Assembly: GCF_026651875.1 (NCBI RefSeq)
Contig: NZ_CP104067.1
Location: 2,728,001 to 2,792,000 of the forward strand
Source of the DNA: Alicyclobacillus fastidiosus
Lineage (GTDB): Bacteria; Bacillota; Bacilli; Alicyclobacillales; Alicyclobacillaceae
Length of the DNA: 64,000 nucleotides
Direction of reading: 5' to 3'
Below the pieces are notes generated by a model. The model was not told the DNA's origin and ran no database searches. It saw only the letters and a list, made by a program, of their open reading frames with translations. Of this stretch, positions 8,403-18,335 are shown piece by piece (the first letter of the stretch is position 1; each line of letters opens with the position of its first letter). A program made the translations under genes and the position numbers.

Positions 8403-9104
8403 CTATATTTCATCTACGCTTGTGCTCTGTGCGTTCTCCTGCCACACGGAATCCCCGTCCGTGTAGACTTCCTTCTTCCAAATGGTCACTTCTTTTTTGA
8501 GGCGCTCAATCAAGGTGCGTGCCGCCTCAAACGCGCTGTTGCGGTGTGGGCTGGAGGCGCCGCAGATCACCGCGATATCGAGCGGGTTGAGCTTTCCCAC
8601 GCGATGCCACTGCAGCGTCGTCACGCCGTCGAACTGCGCTTCGACTTCGGCTTGAATCTGCTGCATCTGCGACAGGGCCATACTCTCGTACGCCTCGTAC
8701 GACAGATAGGCGGTCTGTTTATCCCGTGTCCATTCGCGCACGGTTCCCACGAAGATCACCGTGCCTCCGTGGTTGACGTCCTCGAGGTGCCGATACGCCT
8801 CTTCGACGACAAGTGGCGCGCTGGAGATTTTCAACAGCTGATTGTCTTCAATCGGGACCGATCCGCCGCCCACAGGTGGAAGCAAGGCGATTTCATCGCT
8901 CGGGTGCAGCACGGCGTGTGGGGGAGCCAACACTTGATTGACAGCCACCATGACATTGGTGAGGGCCGGCACTGCCTCCGGGTAGCGCGCCATCAACAAG
9001 GGGACGACGCCGTTTACCTCGAGCCCGTCCGGGGCTTCCATCGTGATCTGCTGAGCTTCAAATATTTCGCGCAAGTTGGCGAACAGCCGAACGTGTAGTT
9101 GCAA
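8403..9104 (-). CDS. moaX: MoaD-MoaE fusion, molybdopterin synthase
   Basis: Residues 1 to about 82 form a MoaD-type ubiquitin-like domain ending in LLPPVGGG. From about residue 90 a MoaE domain follows, with GGTVIFVGTVREW, the Arg/His-rich HRVGKL and the late KKEVTIWKKE. Molybdopterin synthase puts two sulfurs into cyclic pyranopterin monophosphate, and MoaD needs a free C-terminal Gly-Gly for thiocarboxylation. In the fused chain this end is internal, so cleavage after the Gly-Gly is expected, as reported for MoaX of mycobacteria. The start is TTG at 9104, seven bases from GAGGTG. It is divergent from moaC. Confidence 0.9.
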   Translation of the reverse strand: MQLHVRLFANLREIFEAQQITMEAPDGLEVNGVVPLLMARYPEAVPALTNVMVAVNQVLAPPHAVLHPSDEIALLPPVGGGSVPIEDNQLLKISSAPLVVEEAYRHLEDVNHGGTVIFVGTVREWTRDKQTAYLSYEAYESMALSQMQQIQAEVEAQFDGVTTLQWHRVGKLNPLDIAVICGASSPHRNSAFEAARTLIERLKKEVTIWKKEVYTDGDSVWQENAQSTSVDEI

Positions 9105-9168
9105 GTTTGGTCACCTCGTGACAGAGTTTATGGCGTATGTGACGCAACGGTCATAGGGAGGAACAGCG

Positions 9169-9681
9169 ATGTCAACGGAACCTAAGTTTACACACCTCAC
9201 ACCAGACGGTCGCCCAGTGATGGTCGACGTCTCGGACAAGCCGACGACGAATCGAGTCGCCATCGCGCAATCGTTGGTACGCATGCAACCTTCGACCCGC
9301 GATGCTATTGTACATCAAGCGATTCGCAAAGGGGACGTGCTGTCCATCGCGCAACTGGCAGGAATTATGGCAGCGAAAAAGACGTCCGACTTAATTCCAC
9401 TGTGCCATCACGTTCCGCTGCACCACGTCTCGCTGGAGCTCACCTTTGCAGACGAAGTCGAGGAGCGCACCGAGGCCGTCCTGTCGATTCAAGCAAAGGT
9501 GGAGACAGCCTATCAGACGGGCGTTGAAATGGAGGCGCTCACCGCTTGTAGTGTGGCGGCTCTGACCGTGTATGATATGTGCAAAGCGATGGATCGGGGA
9601 ATGGTCGTGGAACAGGTGAAGCTGTTGTACAAAGACGGCGGGAAAAGTGGCGTATTTCAGGCAATTTCGACTTCGCGATAA
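9169..9681 (+). CDS. moaC: Cyclic pyranopterin monophosphate synthase (MoaC)
   Basis: The 170-residue protein matches MoaC over its length: the N-terminal FTHLTPDGRPVMVDVSDK, the central SDLIPLCHH with the conserved His residues, and TGVEMEALTACSVAALTVYDM. MoaC turns the 3',8-cyclo-GTP made by MoaA into cyclic pyranopterin monophosphate, which the divergent MoaD-MoaE protein then uses. The ATG follows GGGAGGAAC. No moaA or mobAB gene lies in the window. Confidence 0.94.
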   Translation: MSTEPKFTHLTPDGRPVMVDVSDKPTTNRVAIAQSLVRMQPSTRDAIVHQAIRKGDVLSIAQLAGIMAAKKTSDLIPLCHHVPLHHVSLELTFADEVEERTEAVLSIQAKVETAYQTGVEMEALTACSVAALTVYDMCKAMDRGMVVEQVKLLYKDGGKSGVFQAISTSR

Positions 9682-9893
9682 CACCTTGGCAGCCAGAGTA
9701 GAAACGCGTATTATGAAAACCGAAGTACGGCGTTTCTGGCGCCATCATTGAATGTAAGCGCTTCCTGGAATAGTCCGTCAATTCACTCATGGTAGCCATT
9801 TGATAGTCTGCACGCACTTGCATTTTTCAGCCGTAGACAAATCAAGTATGATGTCTATGGCACGTACAATCGTTCGCTCTAGGGGGAAATGGG

Positions 9894-10982
9894 ATGGAGA
9901 TTTTTTCGTATCTCGGCAAATACGACTACGAGCAGTTGGTCTTTTGCAGCGACGAGGCATCTGGATTGAAAGCGATTATCGCAATCCACGATACCACACT
10001 TGGACCCGCTTTGGGCGGATGCCGGATGTGGACCTACGTCCGCGAGGATGACGCAATCCTTGACGCACTCCGTTTGGCACGCGGAATGACGTACAAGGCG
10101 GCCGTGTCAGGACTGAATTTGGGCGGCGGCAAAACCGTGATCATGGGCAATCCGAAAACAGATAAATCCGAGGCGCTGTTCCGGTCGTTGGGTCGGTATA
10201 TTCAAGGCCTGAGCGGACGATACATCACAGCTGAAGACGTCGGTACAAACGTGCATGACATGGACCTCATTCATACAGAAACAGATTATGTTACAGGGAT
10301 TTCACAGGCTTACGGCTCTAGTGGCAACCCCTCGCCAGTCACTGCGTTTGGCGTGTTTCGCGGGATGCAGGCCACGGCTAAGGCGGCATTTGGCACGGAT
10401 GACCTGGCGGGCAAGCGCGTCGCCATTCAAGGTCTCGGCAGTGTCGGTATGCAACTTGCCAGACACGTCAAGGAAGTTGGTGGCGAGCTCATCGTGGCCG
10501 ACATCAACGACGATTCCGTTCGCCTAGCTGTCGAAGAACTCGGTGCGAAGGCGGTCAGCGTGAAGGACATCTTCGAAGTGGAATGTGACATTTTCTCACC
10601 GTGTGCGCTGGGTGCCGTGATCAACGATGAGACGGTCAACCGAGTGCGCTGCCTTGCGGTCGCAGGGTCTGCGAACAACCAGTTGGCTGACGACAAGCAC
10701 GGGGACATCCTCCACGAGCGAGGCATCGCCTATGCTCCGGACTACGTCATCAACGCAGGCGGCCTCATGAACGTCGCGGACGAGCTCGAGGGCTACAATG
10801 CGGAGCGCGCGCGTTCCAAGGTGGACAACATCTACAACATCATCGGCAACATCTTCGACCTGTCGCGGACGCAGAACATCCCGAGCTACTTGGCGGCGGA
10901 TCGACTGGCGGAACAGCGCATTGCACAAATGCGCAATGTTCGCAGCAATTTCTTGCGCGACGAGAAGTCGTTGCGCCGATAA
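9894..10982 (+). CDS. ldh: Leucine dehydrogenase (branched-chain amino acid dehydrogenase)
   Basis: This 362-residue enzyme of the Glu/Leu/Phe/Val dehydrogenase family has the catalytic lysines at residue 68 (MTYKAAVSG) and residue 80 (LGGGKTVI), the same numbers as in Bacillus leucine dehydrogenase. The Rossmann GLGSVGMQ motif is at about residues 180-187. It deaminates leucine, valine and isoleucine with NAD+ to 2-oxo acids, feeding branched fatty acid precursors. It begins at ATG 9894 after AGGGGGAAATGGG. It is followed by a long hairpin and appears monocistronic. The Bacillus gene is also called bcd or yqiT. Confidence 0.92.
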   Translation: MEIFSYLGKYDYEQLVFCSDEASGLKAIIAIHDTTLGPALGGCRMWTYVREDDAILDALRLARGMTYKAAVSGLNLGGGKTVIMGNPKTDKSEALFRSLGRYIQGLSGRYITAEDVGTNVHDMDLIHTETDYVTGISQAYGSSGNPSPVTAFGVFRGMQATAKAAFGTDDLAGKRVAIQGLGSVGMQLARHVKEVGGELIVADINDDSVRLAVEELGAKAVSVKDIFEVECDIFSPCALGAVINDETVNRVRCLAVAGSANNQLADDKHGDILHERGIAYAPDYVINAGGLMNVADELEGYNAERARSKVDNIYNIIGNIFDLSRTQNIPSYLAADRLAEQRIAQMRNVRSNFLRDEKSLRR

Positions 10983-10993
10983 GGTACGTGCGT

Positions 10994-11055
10994 CAGGTGG
11001 CTCCTTTCTTTGTCGGCACAGCGTAAGCGCCCGGCAAAGCGGATGGAGCCACCTG
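10994..11055 (+). terminator. Long two-step hairpin after leucine dehydrogenase
   Basis: CAGGTGGCTCC (10994-11004) pairs perfectly with GGAGCCACCTG (11045-11055). Inside it a second stem pairs CTTTGTCGG with CCGGCAAAG with one G-U pair. Weak T-richness (GCTTTGTTC) follows. It is probably the terminator of the dehydrogenase gene, but unusually long. Confidence 0.6.
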
Positions 11056-11058
11056 GCT

Positions 11059-11087
11059 TTGTTCTCGCGCACAGTCTCTTGTACAAT
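11059..11087 (+). promoter_or_regulatory. Sigma-A promoter of lipA-lipB
   Basis: TTGTTC (11059-11064) and TACAAT (11082-11087) are separated by exactly 17 bases. The -10 lies 63 bases before the lipA start, and the -35 touches the preceding hairpin. Confidence 0.55.
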
Positions 11088-11150
11088 ACCAGTAGGGTCC
11101 CAACCCCTCGCAGGGCGCGCCCAATCTATACGGCTTAGGATGATGCGGGA

Positions 11151-12146
11151 ATGTCGCAGACCAATTTGCAGGCAAAACAAGAAGAAAAAGCGCGGATCAT
11201 GCAAGAACAGAAAATGTCTCGCCCTGACTGGCTGAAAATCAAGGCCAAGACGGGTGATAATTATAAATCCTTAAAAGAGATCATGCGGACCCAGTCCCTA
11301 CATACTGTCTGTGAAGAGGCGCAATGCCCAAACATTTATGAATGTTGGGAGCAGCGCACGGCTACCTTTATGATCCTCGGCGATATCTGTACGCGCGCGT
11401 GCCGGTTTTGTGCAGTCAATACGGGGCGCCCGACGGAGCTCGACCTTCGCGAGCCAAAACGGGTTGCGGATGCGGTCGTCGCGATGAACTTGCAGCACGT
11501 CGTCGTGACGAGCGTCGCGCGCGATGATCTCGCCGATGGTGGCGCATCCGTATTCGCCGCGACCATTCGCGAGATCCGCAAGCGCGTGCCCGACTGTGGC
11601 GTCGAGGTCCTCATCCCCGATTTTGGAGGCAACTGGGACGCGCTCAAAGTCGTCATGGACGCGTCGCCGGACATTCTCAATCACAATGTGGAAACGGTCC
11701 GCCGACTGTCGGACAGAGTTCGGTCGCGCGCCAAATACGAACGAACCCTCGAGCTCTTGCGCCAGGCCAAGGAGATGCGGCCCGACATCCGCACCAAATC
11801 GAGTATCATGGTGGGACTTGGCGAATCGATGGAAGAGGTATTCGAAACCATGGACGACTTGCGCGCCGTCGCCGTCGACATCGTGACCATCGGGCAGTAC
11901 CTCCAGCCCACGGAGAAGCACTTGTTGGTTGAAAAATTCTACACGCCGACGGAGTTTCTCCGCATGCGGGGAGAGGGCCTCCAACGCGGGTTCGCCCACG
12001 TCGAGTCGGGCCCGATGGTGCGCAGTTCCTACCATGCGCACGAACAGGTGCAGCGCGCGGACGGCAAGCCGCTCCAATCGCTTCGAGACGACGAACGCAG
12101 GTCTTTCCTCGACGGCTCGGTGTCGAAGACTGCGTCACAAGCGTGA
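11151..12146 (+). CDS. lipA: Lipoyl synthase
   Basis: The 331-residue radical-SAM enzyme shows both iron-sulfur clusters: the auxiliary cluster cysteines 54, 59 and 65 ([12 protein letters not shown]) and the radical-SAM CxxxCxxC at 80, 84 and 87 (CTRACRFC). It inserts two sulfurs into the octanoyl chain on E2 or GcvH proteins. The very end keeps the conserved RSSYHA serine region. AGGATG is a weak ribosome site before the ATG. lipB follows 18 bases later, so the two form an operon. Confidence 0.96.
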   Translation: MSQTNLQAKQEEKARIMQEQKMSRPDWLKIKAKTGDNYKSLKEIMRTQSLHTVCEEAQCPNIYECWEQRTATFMILGDICTRACRFCAVNTGRPTELDLREPKRVADAVVAMNLQHVVVTSVARDDLADGGASVFAATIREIRKRVPDCGVEVLIPDFGGNWDALKVVMDASPDILNHNVETVRRLSDRVRSRAKYERTLELLRQAKEMRPDIRTKSSIMVGLGESMEEVFETMDDLRAVAVDIVTIGQYLQPTEKHLLVEKFYTPTEFLRMRGEGLQRGFAHVESGPMVRSSYHAHEQVQRADGKPLQSLRDDERRSFLDGSVSKTASQA

Positions 12147-12164
12147 CGGGAGGGGGAGATTCGG

Positions 12165-12827
12165 ATGCCAACAACGGTTGAATGGATATCGCTCGGACAC
12201 CGCCATTACGACGAAGCCCTCGATATACAGATGAAGCGCGCCGAGGCGCTTCTCACGGGTGCCGACGAGCGACAGGCGATTTACACGGTGGAGCACCCTC
12301 CGACCATTACGATTGGACGAAATGGTACGACCGACAACATCGTCGCGGATCAGAGCTTTTTGGAAGCGCAGGGATTTGCGGTTCGCCATGTCGATCGCGG
12401 CGGCGACGTCACCTACCACGGCCCAGGGCAGTTGGTGGTCTACCCCGTCCTACACTTGGCTCCCTGGGACAATGACGTCAAACAGTACGTTCGCAACCTT
12501 GAGGAGTCTGTCATTCAAGCGCTGGCCGAGGTCGGCATCGTGGCACAAAGGCACGAGGAGTACCCTGGTGTGTGGGTGGGGGACGCCAAGATCTGCGCGG
12601 TGGGCGCCAGAGTCAAGAAACGGCCGAGCGGTGAGTTTGTGACGTACCATGGCATCGCACTGAATGTTAACACGAATCTAGCTCACTTCCAGACGATTGT
12701 ACCTTGTGGTATCGCCGATAAGGGCGTCACGTCTATCGAGCGGGAAACGGGTCACGCCGCGGACTTTGGCGCCTGGGAGACGAAACTGCGGCAATCGTTC
12801 TACGAAGTCTTTCAATTCGAAGTATAG
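12165..12827 (+). CDS. lipB: Octanoyltransferase LipB
   Basis: This 220-residue protein has the LipB signature: the GGDVTYHGPGQLVVYP block at about residues 76-91, GVWVGDAKICAVGARVK carrying the catalytic Lys, and GIALNVNTNL. It moves octanoate from acyl carrier protein to lipoyl domains, giving LipA its substrate. The ATG follows GGGAGGGGGA. The pairing with lipA is of the proteobacterial/actinobacterial type; Bacillus itself uses LipM/LipL, so this lineage has kept LipB. A strong terminator follows directly. Confidence 0.95.
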   Translation: MPTTVEWISLGHRHYDEALDIQMKRAEALLTGADERQAIYTVEHPPTITIGRNGTTDNIVADQSFLEAQGFAVRHVDRGGDVTYHGPGQLVVYPVLHLAPWDNDVKQYVRNLEESVIQALAEVGIVAQRHEEYPGVWVGDAKICAVGARVKKRPSGEFVTYHGIALNVNTNLAHFQTIVPCGIADKGVTSIERETGHAADFGAWETKLRQSFYEVFQFEV

Positions 12828-12849
12828 TTCCATGGCAAACCATCAAAAC

Positions 12850-12876
12850 GGCACACCATCTCCATTCTGGTGTGCC
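12850..12876 (+). terminator. Terminator of lipA-lipB
   Basis: GGCACACCA (12850-12858) pairs perfectly with TGGTGTGCC (12868-12876) and is followed by TCTCTATC. It ends 23 bases before the mutase start, so the mutase operon promoter must overlap this area or transcription reads through. Confidence 0.75.
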
Positions 12877-12899
12877 TCTCTATCGTAGGGGGACAGAGC

Positions 12900-14549
12900 A
12901 TGGACCAGGACAAACGCGCAGCTTGGGAATCGCTCGTCGCACGCGCCGCATCGCGGAGTCCGGAACGCAAGGACACCTTTGTAAACGCTTCAGAAATCGA
13001 AATCGAGCGTCTGTACACGCCGAACGGCAACGAAACTGCCGAATATCACGATAGGCTCGGTTACCCTGGTCAATTCCCTTATACGCGCGGCATTCAGCCG
13101 ACGATGTACCGCGGGCGCCTGTGGACGATGCGCCAGTACGCCGGATTCGGGACGGCGCAGGCGACGAACGAGCGGTTTCGCTATTTGTTGGAACAGGGTC
13201 AAACGGGTCTCAGCGTCGCCTTTGACCTGCCGACGCAAATCGGGTACGACGCGGACCACGCGTTTGCACAAGGCGAGGTCGGCAAGGTCGGCGTCTCCAT
13301 CTCGTCGCTCGAGGACATGCGAACGCTGTTCGACCAGATTCGCCTCGACGAAGTCAGCACGTCGATGACCATCAACGCACCTGCCTCGGTCTTGTTGGCG
13401 ATGTACCTCGTCGTGGCCGAGGAGCAGGGCGTGCCGTGGGACCAGGTTCGCGGAACGATTCAAAACGACATTCTAAAGGAGTACGTCGCCAGAGGAACGT
13501 ATATCTATCCGCCCAAGCCATCGATGCGCATTATCACAGACATCTTTTCCTTCTGTAAGGAAGCGGTTCCCAAGTGGAATACCATTTCCATCAGCGGCTA
13601 TCACATTCGTGAGGCGGGATCGACTGCCGTGCAGGAAATCGCCTTCACCCTCGCCAATGCCATCGCCTATGTGAGCAGCGCCGTGCGCCGAGGGCTCAAC
13701 GTCGATGATTTCGCGCCGCGGCTGTCCTTCTTCTTTAATGCGCACAACGACTTTTTTGAGGAAGTCGCAAAGTTTCGAGCGGCTCGTCGGATGTGGGCAC
13801 AGATCATGAAGGAGCGGTTTGGGGCGAAGGACGAAAAATCACTCCAACTGCGGTTTCACACGCAGACTGGTGGAAGCACGCTCACCGCGCAGCAGCCGGA
13901 CAACAACGTGGTCCGCGTGACACTTCAGGCCCTCGCGGCGGTGCTTGGCGGCACGCAGAGCCTGCACACGAATAGCCGCGATGAAGCGTTGGCACTGCCG
14001 ACGGAAGAGTCGGCGCGGATTGCGCTTCGGACCCAACAGATCATCGCCCACGAGAGTGGCGTGGCGAATACAGTTGATCCACTCGGTGGCAGCTACTACG
14101 TGGAATCGCTCACGGACGAAATCGAGCGGCGGGCTTGGCAGTACATCGCCAAAATCGACGAGATGGGCGGCGCGGTGGAAGCGATTGAGCAAGGCTACAT
14201 GCAGCGGGAGATCCACCAGGCGGCTTACCTGACACAGCAGGCGATTGAACGCGGGGAACAAGTGGTCGTCGGAGTGAATCGGTTTCGTTCGGAAGGCGAA
14301 TTGGAGCCGGAGTTGCTGCGCGTAGATCCGGCGCTTGCACAAGAACAGGCACAGCGCCTCGCGAAGTGGCGGGCGAATCGCTCCCAGGCGGACTGCGACG
14401 CGGCGCTCGTGCAACTGCGCGATGCCGCGCAGGGAGAACACAATTTGATGCCACTGATCGTGCAGGCGGTCCGCGCCCGTGCGACGACTGGGGAAATTTG
14501 CGACGCCATGCGCGACGTGTTTGGCGAGTACCGACCACAGGTGTTTTAA
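12900..14549 (+). CDS. mcmA: Methylmalonyl-CoA mutase, catalytic subunit without B12 domain
   Basis: The 549-residue protein is the TIM-barrel substrate domain of an acyl-CoA mutase, lacking the cobalamin domain. [10 protein letters not shown] gives Tyr80 and EYVARGTY gives Arg198. Isobutyryl-CoA mutases carry Phe80 and Gln198 at these sites, whereas methylmalonyl-CoA mutases have Tyr and Arg, so methylmalonyl-CoA is the likely substrate. The ATG at 12900 is favoured by TAGGGGGACAG; an ORF start at 12870 overlaps the terminator. The next gene supplies the B12-binding part. Confidence 0.9.
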   Translation: MDQDKRAAWESLVARAASRSPERKDTFVNASEIEIERLYTPNGNETAEYHDRLGYPGQFPYTRGIQPTMYRGRLWTMRQYAGFGTAQATNERFRYLLEQGQTGLSVAFDLPTQIGYDADHAFAQGEVGKVGVSISSLEDMRTLFDQIRLDEVSTSMTINAPASVLLAMYLVVAEEQGVPWDQVRGTIQNDILKEYVARGTYIYPPKPSMRIITDIFSFCKEAVPKWNTISISGYHIREAGSTAVQEIAFTLANAIAYVSSAVRRGLNVDDFAPRLSFFFNAHNDFFEEVAKFRAARRMWAQIMKERFGAKDEKSLQLRFHTQTGGSTLTAQQPDNNVVRVTLQALAAVLGGTQSLHTNSRDEALALPTEESARIALRTQQIIAHESGVANTVDPLGGSYYVESLTDEIERRAWQYIAKIDEMGGAVEAIEQGYMQREIHQAAYLTQQAIERGEQVVVGVNRFRSEGELEPELLRVDPALAQEQAQRLAKWRANRSQADCDAALVQLRDAAQGEHNLMPLIVQAVRARATTGEICDAMRDVFGEYRPQVF

Positions 14550-14584
14550 AACGGGCGGCGCAGACGCGTCAAGGGGGAATTCAG

Positions 14585-15427
14585 ATGCCACAACCGATTC
14601 GTGTGTTGATTGCAAAGCCGGGTCTCGACGGACATGACCGCGGTGCGTTGGTCGTCGCCAAGGGACTTCGCGACGAAGGGATGGAAGTCATTTATACAGG
14701 GTTGCGCCAGACCCCTGCACAGATTGTGGCTACGGCCATCGAGGAAGACGTCGCGTGCGTGGGTTTGTCCAGTCTGTCCGGGGCGCACATGTCCTTGTTC
14801 CCGGAGGTCGTCAAAGGTCTTCGCGACGCGGGTGCAGACGATATTTTGGTGGTCGGGGGCGGTGTCATTCCCGCGGCTGACGCGCGGGCGTTGAAGCAAG
14901 TGGGGGTCGCGGAAATTTTCACGCCGGGATCGACCATGCGTGAGATGGCCGAGTTCATTCGCGCGCACGTGCGCGGGCGCGAACCGGTGATTGCGCCGTC
15001 GACGCCAGTTGAACAGCTCGATCACATCGGCATTGCCGTGAACGACCTCGAGGCCTCTGTCGCGTTTTATGAGCAGGCGTTTGGGTTGAAACTCGAACGC
15101 ATCGAAACGGTCGCGGACCAGTCCGTTCGCGTTGCGTTCTTGACTGCGGGTTCCACGCACCTAGAGCTTCTGTGTCCGACGGACGAGCGTGCCGCGGTCG
15201 CGAAGTTCCTGGCGAAGCGGGGACCTGGGTTGCACCACATCGCCTTTTCCGTCAAGGACATCGAACGTTCCCTCGCGGCCGCAGCCGAACGAGGGCTGGC
15301 GCTTATCGACCAACAGCCGAGACTCGGGGCAGGGGGCAAGAAAATCGCGTTTCTTCACCCGAAGTCGACGGGTGGGGTGTTGACCGAATACTGCCAAACG
15401 GTGATGGAGGATGAGGCTCATGCATGA
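14585..15427 (+). CDS. Fusion of the mutase B12-binding subunit with methylmalonyl-CoA epimerase
   Basis: The 280-residue chain has two domains. Residues 1 to about 130 are the cobalamin-binding fold with DGHDRG, where His17 is the lower cobalt ligand, and GLSSLSGAH. Residues about 140-275 are a vicinal-oxygen-chelate epimerase domain: LDHIGIAVNDLEASVAFY, HLELLCP and GLHHIAFSVKDI, with metal-binding His and Glu. The protein would complete the mutase and also interconvert the two methylmalonyl-CoA epimers. The start at 14585 follows AGGGGGAATTC. Its end overlaps the carboxyltransferase gene by 8 bases. Confidence 0.9.
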   Translation: MPQPIRVLIAKPGLDGHDRGALVVAKGLRDEGMEVIYTGLRQTPAQIVATAIEEDVACVGLSSLSGAHMSLFPEVVKGLRDAGADDILVVGGGVIPAADARALKQVGVAEIFTPGSTMREMAEFIRAHVRGREPVIAPSTPVEQLDHIGIAVNDLEASVAFYEQAFGLKLERIETVADQSVRVAFLTAGSTHLELLCPTDERAAVAKFLAKRGPGLHHIAFSVKDIERSLAAAAERGLALIDQQPRLGAGGKKIAFLHPKSTGGVLTEYCQTVMEDEAHA

Positions 15428-16964
15428 AGATCCGGTGTACGGCCTGCAGGATAGACGGCGGAAGGTAGAACTCGGCGGGGGCGACCAGCGCATCCTCGCT
15501 CAGCACGAGAAGGGCAAGGGGACCGCTCGCGAACGCATCGACTGGTTGCTCGACGCCGGAAGTTTTCGCGAACTTGGGACGTTTTCCGCCACGCGCAGCA
15601 AATATCCCGGACTCGATGAGGTCGATGCGCCCGGCGAAGGCGTGGTCACGGGTTATGGTACCATCGAAGGGCGCACGGTGTTCGTCTTCGCGCAAGATTT
15701 CACCGTGTTTGGCGGCGCACTAGGGGAAGTGCACGCCGACAAGATCGCGAACGTGATGGATCACGCCGCGAAGACAGGCGCTCCGGTCATTGGCCTGTGC
15801 GATTCGGGTGGGGCGCGCATTCAGGAAGGCGTGGTGTCACTCGATGGATACGGCCACGTGTTCTACCGCAACGCGATATACTCGGGCGTCATTCCGCAAA
15901 TCTCCGTCATCATGGGGCCATGCGCAGGCGGCGCCGTGTACTCTCCCGCCCTGACGGACTTTGTCGTGATGGTCGAAGGGACGAGTCAAATGTTCATCAC
16001 GGGGCCAAAGGTCATTCAGACGGTGACAGGGGAGGTCATCGAGACGGAGGCCTTGGGTGGCGCGCGCGTGCAGCAGGCGAAGAGTGGCGTCGCACACTTC
16101 ACCGCGACTTCGGAGGCTGATGCGCTCCAACAGGTTCGCCGGTTGTTGCAGTACATTCCCTCTTCCAATCGCAGCACGCCTCCTGTGTCGCCCTTTGCCG
16201 AGCCGCTCATCGCGGATGACCGCCTGCGAGAGGTGGTCCCACAAGATGGCACGAAAGTGTACGACGTCAAAGACGTCATTCATCTGTTGGTCGACTCCGA
16301 CAGCTTTTTCGAAGTACAACCGCTGTTCGCGCGCAACGCGGTGGTCGGGTTTGGCCGCATGCAGGGGCACGTCATCGGCATCGTCGCAAACCAGCCTAAA
16401 TTCATGGCTGGCGGCTTGGATATCGACTCGTCCGACAAAATTGCGCGCTTCATACGATTTTGTGATTCGTTTCACATTCCGCTCCTGACCTTGGAGGACG
16501 TCACTGGGTTTATTCCGGGCGTCAAGCAGGAGCACGGCGGTATTATTCGCCATGGAGCGAAAATACTGTACGCATACGCCGAAGCCACGGTGCCCAAAAT
16601 CACGGTCATCGTTCGCAAGGCATACGGCGGTGCCTATGTCGCGATGAACAGCAAGGCCATCGGCGCGGATATCGTGTTTGCTTGGCCGAGTGCCGAAATT
16701 GCCGTGATGGGGCCAGAGGGTGCTGCGAGCATCATCTATCACCGCGAGATTGCGGCGAGCGCGAATCCAGCTGATGCGCTACGCGAGAAAATAGACAAGT
16801 ATCGGGAAGAGGTTGCGAATCCATATGTTGCAGCCGGCGCCGGAATGGTGGATGATGTCATCGACCCACGCGATACCCGTGTCAAGCTTTGTGAGGCTTT
16901 TGCCATGCTGCGCGAAAAACAGGAAGAGCGCCCTAGCCGCAAACACGGGAACATTCCACTTTGA
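15420..16964 (+). CDS. Acyl-CoA carboxylase beta (carboxyltransferase) subunit, YqjD/PccB-like
   Basis: This 514-residue carboxyltransferase shows both crotonase-fold halves: GLCDSGGARIQEGVVSL and MGPCAGGAVYSPA in the first, and TGFIPGVKQE, RKAYGGAYVAM and MGPEGAASI in the second. It moves carboxyl between biotin and propionyl- or methylmalonyl-CoA. Operon context with mutase and epimerase supports propionyl-CoA carboxylase or methylmalonyl-CoA decarboxylase activity. No biotin carboxylase or carrier gene is nearby. ATG 15420 is preferred over 15411 because ATGGAGG sits 9 bases before it. Confidence 0.9.
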   Translation: MHEDPVYGLQDRRRKVELGGGDQRILAQHEKGKGTARERIDWLLDAGSFRELGTFSATRSKYPGLDEVDAPGEGVVTGYGTIEGRTVFVFAQDFTVFGGALGEVHADKIANVMDHAAKTGAPVIGLCDSGGARIQEGVVSLDGYGHVFYRNAIYSGVIPQISVIMGPCAGGAVYSPALTDFVVMVEGTSQMFITGPKVIQTVTGEVIETEALGGARVQQAKSGVAHFTATSEADALQQVRRLLQYIPSSNRSTPPVSPFAEPLIADDRLREVVPQDGTKVYDVKDVIHLLVDSDSFFEVQPLFARNAVVGFGRMQGHVIGIVANQPKFMAGGLDIDSSDKIARFIRFCDSFHIPLLTLEDVTGFIPGVKQEHGGIIRHGAKILYAYAEATVPKITVIVRKAYGGAYVAMNSKAIGADIVFAWPSAEIAVMGPEGAASIIYHREIAASANPADALREKIDKYREEVANPYVAAGAGMVDDVIDPRDTRVKLCEAFAMLREKQEERPSRKHGNIPL

Positions 16965-17015
16965 CGGGAAGCGGTCGCGGTCGCTTTCCACAACTGACGA
17001 TAGGAGCTGGACGCT

Positions 17016-18134
17016 TTGGAGAGAGAGACAGTAGAACAACTATTCTTGTCGCTCGTGCAAATCGATAGTCACTCGCTGCACGAAGGTACAATGGCGAAAC
17101 GGTGCCGCGAGGAACTCGAGCGCCTTGGCCTACAGGTGGAAGTAGACGGGGCGGGAGCCCAACTCGGCGGGGAGACCGGGAACCTCATCGGCATTTTGCC
17201 CGGATCGAAAGAGCTGCCGAAAGTACTGTTGGCGGCCCATATGGATACGGTTCGACCAGGTGAAGGCATTCGCCCTCATGTCGACGACGATGGCGTTGTC
17301 TGGAGCGATGGAACCACGATTCTCGGGGCCGATGACAAAGCGGGCATCACTGCGATTTTGACGGCGCTCAAGGAGATCAAAGACGCTGGGTTAGAGCACG
17401 GCCAGATTCAGGTCGTGTTCACGATTGGCGAAGAAATTGGACTGCAAGGGGCCAAACAGCTAAAAGCGGAACAGCTCGACGCCGATTTTGGCCTATCGTT
17501 AGATTCCAGTGGCGATATCGGAACGATTGCCATCGCGGGTCCTGGTCAGACGAAGTTCGAGGCGACCGTGACCGGTGTGCGGGCCCACGCTGGCGTCGCA
17601 CCGGAGAAGGGTATCAGCGCCATCAAGGTGGCGGCGGGTGCCGTGTCGAACATGCCACACGGCCGCATTGACGACGAAACAACCGCGAATATCGGCAGTT
17701 TTGTCGGCGAGGGACCGACGAACGTGGTCGCCGACAGGGTGACGATTGTCGGTGAGGCGCGCAGTCGCAATCCACAAAAGATGGCCGATGTCGTACGGCA
17801 GATTGAATCGGCGTTTCAGGATGCGGCGAAGGCAGCAGGGGCAGAAGTGGATTTTCGCCATCAGGTGATGTACGAGGGATTCGACTTCCCGGCCGACCAT
17901 CCGTTGCGCAAGCGCATTGAGGCTTCCCTCACACGTGCGGGATTCACGCCAAATCCGGTGAAAGTCGGAGGCGGTAGTGACGCAAATGTCATTCAAACGC
18001 TCGGCGTTCCAATTTTGAATATCGGTGTGGGATATGAAGATATCCACTCGACAAACGAACACATCGCCATTCAAAATATCGTCGATGCAGCGAAGATAGC
18101 GGTGCAGTTCTGCACGTTGCCCTTGGGCGAGTAA
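17016..18134 (+). CDS. M20 tripeptidase-like protein, YqjE-type
   Basis: The 372-residue protein is a peptidase T-like M20B metallopeptidase. LAAHMDTVRPG gives the first zinc ligand, GADDKAG the bridging Asp, FTIGEEIGLQG the catalytic Glu, and GGGSDANV and the final HSTNEH further ligands. It uses TTG 17016, 9 bases after TAGGAG. In Bacillus subtilis yqjC (epimerase), yqjD (carboxyltransferase) and yqjE sit together in the same order, and the same trio is seen here. Why a peptidase travels with this pathway is not known. Confidence 0.88.
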   Translation: MERETVEQLFLSLVQIDSHSLHEGTMAKRCREELERLGLQVEVDGAGAQLGGETGNLIGILPGSKELPKVLLAAHMDTVRPGEGIRPHVDDDGVVWSDGTTILGADDKAGITAILTALKEIKDAGLEHGQIQVVFTIGEEIGLQGAKQLKAEQLDADFGLSLDSSGDIGTIAIAGPGQTKFEATVTGVRAHAGVAPEKGISAIKVAAGAVSNMPHGRIDDETTANIGSFVGEGPTNVVADRVTIVGEARSRNPQKMADVVRQIESAFQDAAKAAGAEVDFRHQVMYEGFDFPADHPLRKRIEASLTRAGFTPNPVKVGGGSDANVIQTLGVPILNIGVGYEDIHSTNEHIAIQNIVDAAKIAVQFCTLPLGE

Positions 18135-18296
18135 TCCCGCGGGCGTTCGGCGGACGGGCCAAACGAGTGACGACCGACCGGCGGGTGCAGCGCTGACCAA
18201 CTGCCGACATCTGGCCCGGAGTCGGGCATGCACGGTACATATACGGATACCTGGTGTACTTTACCGGATAGTTGGTATACATGGATTTGATGTACC

Positions 18297-18335
18297 CAAT
18301 AATACCCCTTGAATATTTTCTGGGGGGTATTGTTG
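18297..18335 (+). promoter_or_regulatory. Hairpin covering the ribosome site of the permease
   Basis: CAATAATACCCC (18297-18308) pairs with GGGGTATTGTTG (18324-18335), 12 pairs with one wobble. The 3' arm contains most of the GGGGGG ribosome site (18322-18327) and ends at the base before the TTG start at 18336. Folding would block initiation, so this looks like a translational control element. Confidence 0.5.
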
